From Anagrus nilaparvatae (taxonomy: Eukaryota > Arthropoda > Insecta > Hymenoptera > Mymaridae): a DNA stretch of 64,000 nucleotides. Of this stretch, positions 54,533 to 64,000 are shown in pieces. The stretch spans positions 13,580,501 to 13,644,500 of the forward strand of contig JAKSXM010000007.1 in assembly GCA_022575985.1 (NCBI GenBank), in the 5' to 3' direction. Both the position numbers and the translations under genes were made by a program. The notes under the pieces are model-generated. The model was not told the DNA's origin, searched no databases, and saw only the letters and a list, made by a program, of their open reading frames with translations. How positions within the stretch are numbered: the first letter of the stretch is position 1; the number at the start of each line of letters is the position of its first letter.

Positions 54533-55834
54533 ATTTTTAACTGAGAGCTATCACAAAGATATTTTATTTTTACATATCCAGTATTTATATGAAAGTCAAA
54601 AGGATAAAATGGAATACATACACTCTCATTTAGGGGCAAAAGAATGAGATGAAATTATCCATTAATCTAATCCAGACAAAAAGTATGAGATAAAATTTCT
54701 ATTCATCGCATCTTGGCCAAAAGGATGAGATGAATTTGTCTATTACACTCTCATCTTAGCCAAAAGGATGAGATGGAATTATCACTTAATCGCTACTCGG
54801 TTAAAAGGATGAGATGAAATTATCCACTAATCGCATCTCAGCCAAAAGGATAAGATAAAATTTTCTATTACACTCTCATCTTAGCCAAAAGGATGAGATA
54901 AAATTATCTATTAATCGCTTCTCGGCCATGAGGATGAGATGAAATTATCTATTAATCGCATCTCGGCCAAAAGGATGAGATTAAATTTTCTATTACACTC
55001 TCATCTTAGCCAAAAGGATGAGATGAAATTATCTATTAGTCGCTTCTCGGCCAAAAGGATGAGATGAAATTATCTATTAGTCGCTTCTCGGCCAAAAGGA
55101 TGAGATGAAATTTTCTATTACACTCTCATCTTAGCCAAAAGGATGAGATAAAATTATCTATTAATCGCTTCTCGGCAATGAGGATGAGATGAAATTATCT
55201 ATTAATCGCATCTCGGCCAAAAGGATGAGATGAAGTTATCTATTTATCGCTTTTCGGCCAAAAGGATGAGATTAAATTTTTTATTACACTCTCATCTTAA
55301 CCGAAAGTATGAGATGAAATTTTCTATTACACTATCATCTTAGCCAAAAGGATGAGATGAAATTTTCTATTACACTCTCATCTTAGCCAAAAGGATGAGA
55401 TGAAATTATCTATTACACTCTCATCTTAGCCAAAAGGATGAGATGGAATTTTCTATAACACTCTCATCTTAGCCAAAAAGATGAGATGAAATTATCTATT
55501 AATCGCTACTCGGTTAAAAGGATGAGATGAAATTATCCACTAATCGCATCTCAGCCAAAAGGATAAGATAAAATTTTCTATTACACTCTCATCTTAGCCA
55601 AAAGGATGAGATAAAATTATCTATTAATCGCTTCTCGGCCATGAGGATGAGATGAAATTATCTATTAATCGCATCTCGGCCAAAAGGATGAGATTAAATT
55701 TTCTATTACACTCTCATCTTAGCCAAAAGGATGAGATGAAATTATCTATTAGTCGCTTCTCGGCCAAAAGGATGAGATGAAATTTTCTATTACACTCTCA
55801 TCTTAGCCAAAAGGATGAGATGAAATTATCTATT

Positions 55835-56065
55835 AAGATCATCCTTAACCTCTATGTTTTTAACATAGGATTACCGACTGAGTTTTAAATTTGTAAAATG
55901 TAGTTATTTCGTTCCTAATAACATTTGTAACTTCATATTGATTCATTCCCTTGAAAAAATTATACTTTAAAGCCTGAAATAATTTTTTTTTATTTTCTAA
56001 AGCGTAGAAAAGTAAAAGTACATTTTTAAAAATTTTACCGACGTATTTGACTTTATTATGACGTT
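55835..56065 (+). repeat. 231-bp spacer, copy 1
   Basis: Begins AAGATCATCCTTAACCTCTA and ends TTTGACTTTATTATGACGTT, directly before a type A unit. It is repeated at 56191 and 56969 practically unchanged. It resembles the centre of the foldback at 31030-31160. Confidence 0.9.
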
Positions 56066-56190
56066 AATCGCTTCTCGGCTAAAAGGATGAGATGAAATTA
56101 TCTATTAGTCGCTTCTCGGCCAAAAGGATGAGATGAAATTTTCTATTACACTCTCATCTTAGCCAAAAGGATGAGATGAAATTATCTGTT

Positions 56191-56421
56191 AAGATCATCC
56201 TTAACCTCTATGTTTTTAACATAGGATTACCGACTGAGTTTTAAATTTGTAAAATGTAGTTATTTCGTTCCTAATAACATTTGTAACTTCATATTGATTC
56301 ATTCCCTTGAAAAAATTATACTTTAAAGCCTGAAATAATTTTTTTTTATTTTCTAAAGCGTAGAAAAGTAAAAGTACATTTTTAAAAATTTTACCGACGT
56401 ATTTGACTTTATTATGACGTT
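56191..56421 (+). repeat. 231-bp spacer, copy 2
   Basis: Same as 55835-56065; starts 356 nt later. The unit before it reads TATCTGTT instead of TATCTATT. Confidence 0.9.
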
Positions 56422-56968
56422 AATCGCTTCTCGGCTAAAAGGATGAGATGAAATTTTCTATTACACTCTCATCTTAACCAAAGGTATGAGATGAAATTTT
56501 CTATTACACTATCATCTTAGCCAAAAGGATGAGATGAAATTATCTATTAGTTTCTTCTCGGTCAAAAGGATGAGATGAAATTTTCTATTACACTCTCATC
56601 TTAGCCAAAAGGATGAGATGAAATTATCTATTAATCGCTTCTCGGCTAAAAGGATGAGATGAAATTTTCTATTACAATCTCATCTTAGCCAAAAGGATAA
56701 GATAAAATTTTCTATTACACTCTCATCTTAGCCAAAAGGATGAGATGAAATTATCTATTTATCGCTTCTCGGCTAAAAGGATGAGATGAAATTATCTATT
56801 AATCGCATCTCGGCCAAAAGGATGAGATTAAATTTTCTATTACACTCTCATCTTAGCCAAAAGGATGAGATGAAATTATCTATTAGTCGCTTCTCGGCCA
56901 AAAGGATGAGATGAAATTTTCTATTACACTCTCATCTTAGCCAAAAGGATGAGATGAAATTATCTATT

Positions 56969-57199
56969 AAGATCATCCTTAACCTCTATGTTTTTAACAT
57001 AGGATTACCGACTGAGTTTTAAATTTGTAAAATGTAGTTATTTCGTTCCTAATAACATTTGTAACTTCATATTGATTCATTCCCTTGAAAAAATTATACT
57101 TTAAAGCCTGAAATAATTTTTTTTTATTTTCTAAAGCGTAGAAAAGTAAAAGTACATTTTTAAAAATTTTACCGACGTATTTGACTTTATTATGACGTT
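56969..57199 (+). repeat. 231-bp spacer, copy 3
   Basis: Same as copies 1 and 2; 778 nt after copy 2, and followed by the same order of satellite units. Confidence 0.9.
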
Positions 57200-57710
57200 A
57201 ATCGCTTCTCGGCTAAAAGGATGAGATGAAATTTTCTATTACACTCTCATCTTAACCAAAGGTATGAGATGAAATTTTCTATTACACTATCATCTTAGCC
57301 AAAAGGATGAGATGAAATTATCTATTAGTTTCTTCTCGGTCAAAAGGATGAGATGAAATTTTCTATTACACTCTCATCTTAGCCAAAAGGATGAGATGAA
57401 ATTATCTATTAATCGCTTCTCGGCTAAAAGGATGAGATGAAATTTTCTATTACAATCTCATCTTAGCCAAAAGGATAAGATAAAATTTTCTATTACACTC
57501 TCATCTTAGCCAAAAGGATGAGATGAAATTATCTATTTATCGCTTCTCGGCTAAAAGGATGAGATGAAATTTTCTATTACAATCTCATCTTAGCCAAAAG
57601 GATGAGATGAAATTATCTATTAATCGCTTCTCGGCTAAAAGGATGAGATGAAATTTTCTATTACACTCTCATCTTAGCCGAATGTATGAGATAAATTTTT
57701 CTATATTACA

Positions 57711-58855
57711 TTTAAAGATTTGAATAGTAAAAGCTTTTTAAAACATGTACTAATCATAGTTTTATGTGTTTTTTATGAAACTCCTAGATTATTTAACAAA
57801 AAAAATAATAGTAACAATTATATGTCTATATTTATAATACATATACATTAGATTAGTACTTTACGTAATACGTAATACTTTGCTCTTTGGGTTTTTTTCG
57901 TGAACTTTTAGTCATAAAAAGTTCCCAGCTCTAAGGAATTTGCTTTTGCTTTATGCTTTTACTATATGGTTTGCCCTTCTAAGGTTTGAGTTAAAAAATT
58001 TTTTTTAATAATGAGTTTACCATTAGTATTTGATTCCGTTTGATCTTTAATTGTTAACCTAATACAATAAAACTCTGTTTCCTTGCAAAAAAATATATAT
58101 TATAATAAAAGAAGTGGGTGGATCTAAAAAATAATTTAATCATGTTTTAAATAATTAATTAGATATTTATTAGCCTAAAAATCCATTAATTCGGTATTAT
58201 ATTAATTAACTATATTTTGTCGTTGTAATAAATCATTCCGACACATTTTTTAAAAGCGCGTGCCTGTAACCACCTCATTTTTTTCATTTAAATAACATGG
58301 GAATTTTTATTTTTCAGCCTTCTAATATTTTACAAAGATTGCAGAATGTTTTGAAAAGCTATTAATCGATGGAAAGTACTATTTAAATTTATAAAAAACG
58401 GTACCCAATCTCAAGTAATCAAAAAAAAAATTTTCAAAGCGATTTTACCGGTAATAGGCGTAAAAAAATGCTCCATTTAAATTACCTGAAGCCATGTTAT
58501 TTTAATTGGGATTTTTTTTACATTTATTAACGATAAAATCGCTTTTAAAATATTTTTTTGCCACTTACGGTTAGATATCATTTTTTATCCGATCCTAAAA
58601 ATGCGTTTATTATTATTTTTTGGAAAGTAAAGATTATTCCAGATCGCACTTAAACTGCCATCCAAGGCGATCAAACTGCGATTTGCGACTCTCTACTTTT
58701 TCGACCTAGGATATAAATATGCTATTTCTTATCAGCGACCAGATAGGAAACATATTATGTTTCTAATCAATTTAGTACCTATGCTATATAGGTATTTACT
58801 TTTAAGATCAATATATTCTTGAAACAGCATTATTAAAATGTTCTTAATTGTCTAT
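57711..58855. other. AT-rich region with an imperfect palindrome
   Basis: No gene. Bases about 58395-58455 (ending GCGATTTTACCGGTAA) and 58500-58590 are an imperfect inverted pair. A patch at 58630-58690 (CCAGATCGCACTTAAACTGC) resembles 61172-61195. Confidence 0.5.
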
Positions 58856-58859
58856 TTTA

Positions 58860-59245
58860 CCTAGTAAAAACGATAATTCTAGATATAAGTACTTAGATTA
58901 AGTTTCAAATTGGAGATTTCGATTAATAACCATATTTTGAGATATTGATACTTTTATAGGAAAAAATAAGGTACTACATTCAAAAATATAAAAAATATTG
59001 CTGTTTTTTTTATTTTTTTATGCAAAAAATTTTAAGAAAAAAATTTTCAAAAAATTAAGTATCCGATTTGTGATATCAAGTAAAAACCATATTTGAAATA
59101 TTACTACTTTCATAGAATTAAATGAGGTATTACATCTAAATTAAAAAAAAAAAAAAAGTATTTTGGGATTTTTTTATAAAAAAATTTTTTAAAAATAAAT
59201 TAATAATGATTGTTAAATATCACCGGTTACAGACATACATACATA
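58860..59245 (+). repeat. Copy of the foldback-arm repeat
   Basis: Two to three ~155-bp units as at 29575-30725, ending like the left foldback arm with AATATCACCGGTTACAG and then a short CATA tract (59232-59245). It shows that the arm end exists separately from the large foldback. Confidence 0.75.
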
Positions 59246-59490
59246 AAAATCTGGCACTGATTCGCATGCATTATATGTACTAAAGATTATTAAAATGAAA
59301 GATGTTGGTTTAAATATAATTTTAAAAACATCACTTACTTTTTGTATAAAATTTTATTACTTTTTTATCATTCTCATCTATTCACGAACAATGTTACAGA
59401 CTTAATTTAGCCTCTTAAGTATAAAATTTAGCTAAAATTTCTGAGCCGAAAAAAATTTTCAGTTTACAAAAAAATTATAATCATAATAAC
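59246..59490. other. AT-rich spacer
   Basis: Nothing supported. Confidence 0.5.
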
Positions 59491-59497
59491 TCAAAAA

Positions 59498-59570
59498 TGG
59501 CCGAGATGCGATTAATAGATAATTTCATCTCAACCTTTGACCAAGACGAGAGTAATAGATAGTTTCCTGA
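59498..59570 (-). repeat. Inverted fragment of the U2-like satellite
   Basis: The reverse complement reads a type B-like unit and then a type A unit with TTAATCGCATCTCGGCC. Its orientation is opposite to the main array. Confidence 0.75.
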
Positions 59571-59669
59571 AACTAGTACTAAAAATCAGTTATAAATTAA
59601 CTTTAAAGCATATAATATTCTAATAATTTTAAAATATCTTTTAAATGAGAATTATGACAAAAATTAGGG

Positions 59670-60003
59670 ATTTTGTCTTATCTTGCGGCTAAGATGAGAT
59701 TAATAGCGAAATACATCTGATTATGTAGTTTAAATTCAGGTAATATTGAAGTCATCTGATACTGCATGGTTAAGAAAACAGTAATAGCAAATATCTTTTA
59801 ATACCGCTGGTAAAATAAGAGTGTAATAGCAAATGTCATCCGATACTGCGTGGCTAAGATGAGAGTAATAGCGAACATGATCTGATCCTGCGAGTATGAT
59901 AAGAGTGTAATAACAAATTTCAGCTGATTGTGCGTGGCTTAGATGAGATTAATAGCAAATGTCATCTGATCCTGCACGGGTAAGATAAGATTAGTAGCCA
60001 ATA
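59670..60003 (-). repeat. Diverged satellite subfamily, inverted
   Basis: Seven or so units of about 42 bp with GGCTAAGATGAGAGTAATAG and ATCTGATCCTGC. The reverse complement aligns with type B of the main array, but ACGC stands where the array has AAAA. It lacks the U2-like extension. Confidence 0.75.
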
Positions 60004-60465
60004 TCATCCCAATAAATATTATTCTAGCATTTGCTTTACAACTCGCTAATGATTTCTGAATTTTTTTTTCATTAAAACAGATTTATCAAATTTTTCTTTG
60101 AAACTTTTCTGTGAGTAAATTTCAATGAAGTGAGACTGAAAGTCCTACACTATAAAAAATAATAACATTTTAAGAAGTCAAAAGTAACTTTGTACCCCTT
60201 AAGTCCCTGAAAATGAATAATCCCTTGATTCAAGTTATCGGGGTTGAATCAATGCATCCAAACCTTGAGTCAGTTGATCTGCATTTTTCGCACGGGCTGT
60301 TATTTACACTGGCGTCAACTCAAAATACGGTTGGCTGACGGAAGTCGATAAAAAAGTTTTCTTCTTTACAAAACTATCATATGTTTTAATGAGCATAGAA
60401 AACAAATTTATTTTTAAAATTGTTAAGTGAACATTTAGTTTTTTATTTTTCAAAATTTTTTATTT
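60004..60465. other. AT-rich spacer
   Basis: Nothing supported. Confidence 0.5.
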
Positions 60466-60469
60466 TTTA

Positions 60470-61570
60470 CCCGGAAGTATTTTCCGAATGTCCAAGATAG
60501 CGGACCAAGAAACATAAAGAATGGAACTTTCTACATAACCTTGGGGTTTTCGCGGTTGGGAAAAACGATTTTTTTAATGAATATTTTTCCTTTTTTACCC
60601 GAAAGTATTTTTCGATTTTCCAAGATGGCGGACCAAAAAACAACAAGAAAAGAACTTTCTAGGTAACCTGGGGGTTTTCGCGGTTGAGACAAAAGACGTT
60701 TTTTAATGAATATTTTTCATTTTTCACCCGAAAGTATTTTTCGATTTTCCAAGACGGCGGACCAAAAAATAGCAAGAAAAGAACTTTCTACGTAACCTGG
60801 AGGTTTTCGCGGTTGAGAAAAACGATTTTTTTAATAAAAATTTTTCATTTTTCACCCGAAAGTATTTTCCGATTTTCCAAGAAGACGGAATAACATACAT
60901 AAAGAATTGAACTTTCTACATTACCTGGGGGTTTTCGTGGTTAAGAAAAACGATTTTTTTAATGAAAATTTTTCATTTTTTACCCGAAAGTATTTTCCCA
61001 TTTTCCAAAATAAAACAAAAAAATAATCAAAATTTTGTGTATTTATTAATTTCCTTTCTTGATTTTGGTCCGCCGTCTTGGAAAATCAGAAAATACTTTC
61101 GGGTGAAAAATGAAAAATTTTCATTAAAAATAGTATATTTTTATCCTAGGCCGCAAAAATAAAGAATGGCCCAGATCGCACGTGAATTGCAATCCGAGGC
61201 GAATCCGAGGATGGCAACCTGCGATCTGGGACATTCTTTTTTTACGGCCGAGGTCAAAACATAATTTTTCTTCGTCAGTGGCTAAAAAACACGTATTTTC
61301 GAATAACGCTGCGTCCGGGAAATACGTGTTTTCTGGCTACTGACAAGAAAAATCGTTTTTCCCAACCGCGAAAACCCCAAGGTTATGTAGGAATTTCCAT
61401 TCTCTATGTTCTTGGAAAATCGGAAAATACTTTCGAGTGAAAAATTTTCATTAAAAAAATCGTTTTTCTCAACCGCAAAAACCCCCACGTTACGTAGGAA
61501 GTTCCTTTCTTGCTGGTTTTTGGTCCACTATTTTGGAAAATAGGAAAATATTTTTAGGCGAAAAATGAAA
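60470..61570. repeat. Tandem and inverted ~128-bp repeat block
   Basis: Four to five units (about 60470-61015) with ACCCGAAAGTATTTTCCGAT, TCCAAGATGGCGGACCAA and GGGGTTTTCGCGGTTGAGAA; inverted copies are at 61065-61130 and 61340-61570. Between them are two short palindromes, 61149-61250 (around CCCAGATCGCA) and 61272-61347 (around AACACGTATTTTC). The block is a foldback built of tandem units. The small frames across it encode only the repeat. Confidence 0.8.
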
Positions 61571-61932
61571 AATTTTACTTCGAGGATATCAATTTTTCCT
61601 CAGACGATTCATTTTCATCCCGTAGGTTTTCCAGGAGATAAATAAAATCTTTTTGGGTCAATAATAAACCTTATGGTAAGCAATATGGGAAATCAATATG
61701 TTTCTTTTTGTGATGGGCCTGGAATATATTTTTTTTTATGTATAAGATAACCTTTAGGAAGATAAATAAGATTATTGCAAGATACAATAGAATTTATTTC
61801 AATATTATATTTGCATATAATAAATACGAATTAGCTTAAATTTGCACAATTACATTTTTTGTATCAAGTTAATATTTTGCTGAGAGAAGCTTGCTTTTAA
61901 TTGAATTACGTGATCTTCCGTCAAGTCACTGT
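61571..61932. other. AT-rich spacer
   Basis: Nothing supported. Confidence 0.5.
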
Positions 61933-61936
61933 TTAA

Positions 61937-62400
61937 GAGGGCTGGATGTCAGCCATTTTTTCAGCTCTCAACCAATCAGAGACTTGGTAAATATTAATTT
62001 TGGCCACCCAAATACGGCTTCAATTTTCAATTAAATTAAAAAAGGAAATTGCTAAATTAATCTACATAAAATGAAAAATGTGTCTCTGCTTTTCCTAGAT
62101 ATTACAAAATTTTCCTTCTACTCAAAAAATTAAATGAAATTGCAACCCCAATGTCGTCTGCTTCACTCATTTTTTTGGTTAGATTGTACTGCAGCTTTTC
62201 TTTCATTTTTTAACTGAGAAAGAAAATTTTCTCAAGCCTAGGAAAAGCAGAGCCACATTTTTCATTTTATGTAGATTAATTTGGCAATTTTCTTTTTTAA
62301 TTTAATTGAAAATTAAAGCCGTATTTTGGTGGCCAAAATTAATATTTTACCCAGTCTCTGATTCGTTGAGAGCTAAAAAAATAGCTGACATCCAGCCCTC
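61937..62400. mobile_element. 464-bp TTAA-flanked foldback element
   Basis: TTAA at 61933-61936 and 62401-62404; ends GAGGGCTGGATGTCAGC and complement. The arms (about 190 bp) include GAGAGCT...CCAATCAGAGACT, AAATTAATCTACATAAAATG and CTGCTTTTCCTAG. No coding content; piggyBac-type MITE is the likely class from the TTAA target. Confidence 0.88.
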
Positions 62401-62404
62401 TTAA

Positions 62405-64000
62405 GTTGATTCAAATAAATATTTGCTTCGCCGTATTTACCTTCGCGCTTAGGTTGTGTCAACTTTGCATAGCTTGGCAATACTCTATATTTTTCATAGT
62501 GTAGACGGGTCTTAAAAACTACTCTAAAGTATATTTCCCCGAAATTACGACTAAAAATAGGTCACAAACCCGATGTTTAGCTTTCTACAGCAAACTCTCG
62601 ATTTTAGGATGCCATTTTTGTGTTCTGGCCTCTTATAAAAAATGTAAAAAAATGAGAGATAATTCTTCTTATTAATTTGAAACGTATTCATTGAATGGGG
62701 TATTTGAAAAAGCCCGGCTTGCCAAGAGGGGAGGGGGGTGTAAAATTGACATTTTTAGGAGAGAGTAAAAAATTAACGTTTTTAGGGGGAGTAAAATTGA
62801 CTTAGAATATTTTATATTTAACTTAAAATAATTTGCAGTGGGGGTCAGGGTATGATCAGGCCCTGATAAGAACAAAACCTTAGAATACGTTAAGTTTATG
62901 GACATAGGATAATTTATATTTTGGGATTTATTGTAATTTCAGTTTTAGGACTTTTAATAATAAGGGAGTAGGTATAAGTTATAGCTGTTATAAGTAAACA
63001 TGTCCCATAAAAACACAAACCATTTTTAAGTTTTTTTTTTCTGTAATAGAAAATTTCCCGTAGAATCCTGATTTTTGGGTTAAAAAAATTTTTTGAGCTG
63101 CACATGTTCGGAAAATCAATTAAATTCACGGTTTTTTTCAAAAGTCAATTTCTTAAACTATTATTATAAAAAATTTTCTAACTTTAACTAGGTTTATATT
63201 TTTTTGCGAACAAATAATTTTGACATTGCTCTTTGGGAGCTCTAGATAAAAAATAGCGGCTTTAAAAAGTTCATTTTTTACAAATTTCATATTGTTTACC
63301 AAGTCGCGTGACGTATAAAACTTTTTGGGCTGGTCATGTGATAGGAATAAATAACATGTATTAGATGCGGACTGTCCACGAGAAGCTAAATTTTTAGTCA
63401 GATTGATAATAAGGCTTTATGGACTAATAACGTAACAATGCTTTAAGTAAGGGCTTATTAGATAATATTCGCTATTAAAATCCCTAAATTCCTGAAAGTA
63501 ATGAAAAAAACACATCCATTTATATTTAAAATTTTTTTTTCTTTACAGTAAAAGCTTCACAATTTGTAAACTAATTCCTCTTCATAATTATTTTTTGAAT
63601 GTCAATTTACCCAAGAATTCAGTAAAAATAACCAAAAAAAAAGATTTCGATCATAATAAAATAACTAAATTTTTTTCTTAAACTGCACGCAAATCTTGAA
63701 CAGTATAAAAAAAAATTTATGTAATCTTTTAACATTTTTAAATATTTAGTGGGAGAACTGAAAAGATAACCAAAAAAAACCTCGAGTCAAGAGCTTAAAA
63801 GTTTTTGATGTTATAAACGTTATTTTTATAAACATAAAAATTTCTGGATAAATAGATTTCACGTTTTTTTTTCATGAATAAATTATTATTTTCGAAAAAA
63901 TGTTAGAATTATTATTTTCTTTCAAAAAATTCTTTTAAGTGTAACTTTTTTTTAACGATTTCTAAAATAATTCACTTTAAAAATATTTAAAAAATTATTA
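62405..64000. other. AT-rich tail of the window
   Basis: Includes the short G-rich relative of 28985-29180 at 62725-62795 and several homopolymer runs. The small frames have no recognisable domain. Confidence 0.5.

Larger units (their letters stand above)
54570..57710 (+). repeat. Satellite array, 41-43 bp units, U2-like
   Basis: Two main unit types alternate. Type A (41 bp) has AATCGCTTCTCGGCCAAAAG then GATGAGATGAAATTATCTATT. Type B (43 bp) has ACACTCTCATCTTAGCCAAA then AGGATGAGATGAAATTTTCTATT. The first 14 nt of type A after its first A equal the 5' end of U2 snRNA, and ATCTTAGCCAAAAGG of type B is the reverse complement of U2 nt 13-27. Three copies of a 231-bp spacer interrupt the array. 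The block around the last two spacers is a 778-bp higher-order duplicate. No coding frame. Confidence 0.92.

Noticed and set aside
54570..57710. CRISPR-like regular repeats
   Set aside because: The intervening sequence is part of the repeat and not unique spacers; the context is eukaryotic and no cas gene is present.
54570..57710. True U2 snRNA genes
   Set aside because: Only up to 27 nt of the U2 5' end are represented; the branch-site recognition region, Sm site and 3' stem-loops are absent.
60684..61162. Frames with FHFSPESIFRFSK repeats
   Set aside because: They come from the ~128-bp tandem unit and appear on both strands of the inverted block.

Overview
This is an AT-rich eukaryotic window, most likely from an insect nuclear genome. 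The evidence is two R1-clade retrotransposons, a THAP/P-element transposase relic, a Penelope-like relic, Ty3/gypsy relics primed by an insect-type tRNA-Lys, and introns of 65-102 nt with GT-AG ends. A hymenopteran is my guess; the species cannot be fixed from the sequence. I see no intact cellular housekeeping gene, rRNA, tRNA or CRISPR array. Almost everything here is mobile or repetitive DNA in nested layers.

Region 1 (1-23 kb). Two apparently complete minus-strand R1-clade elements (551-7361 and 13011-20059) each carry an intact gag-like ORF1 and an endonuclease/reverse transcriptase ORF2 that overlap by 16 nt, a poly(A) tail (read as poly-T here) and 13-bp target-site duplications. The first sits inside one arm of a perfect 111-bp hairpin repeat. 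Between them are pieces of a Ty3/gypsy element: two 5' leader/gag copies with a tRNA-Lys primer site, an inverted integrase piece and a protease-RT piece. At 20381-23030 lies a five-exon minus-strand gene with four clean introns, but with in-frame TAA codons and frame breaks; it is a spliced-gene relic of a family I recognise only loosely.

Region 2 (23-41 kb). A third gypsy leader/gag copy and an R2-like RT tail form an inverted 2-kb duplicate of 8311-10300. A second R2-like RT fragment follows, then a roughly 6.2-kb foldback element (28644-34876) that holds a 5'-truncated R1-clade RT, a Jockey/CR1-type RT tail, a 56-bp tandem array, an 884-bp TA-flanked inverted-repeat element, a GGCCCAAAAGT minisatellite, and a Penelope-like RT plus GIY-YIG fragment.

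Region 3 (41-64 kb). A degenerate THAP/P-element transposase (41873-45525) is interrupted by a 979-bp segment. The rest is foldback elements (46269-46642, 48680-49405, 49883-54532 with a nested 52410-53765, 61937-62400) and a 3.1-kb satellite array (54570-57710) whose units share the first 14 nt of U2 snRNA and, on the other strand, a 15-nt U2 stretch.

The retroelements supply protein machinery in cis. The foldback and satellite DNA has no coding content and shares modules between sites, suggesting repeated copying of a few repeat families. All identifications rest on reading the sequence and on family knowledge; no search was run.
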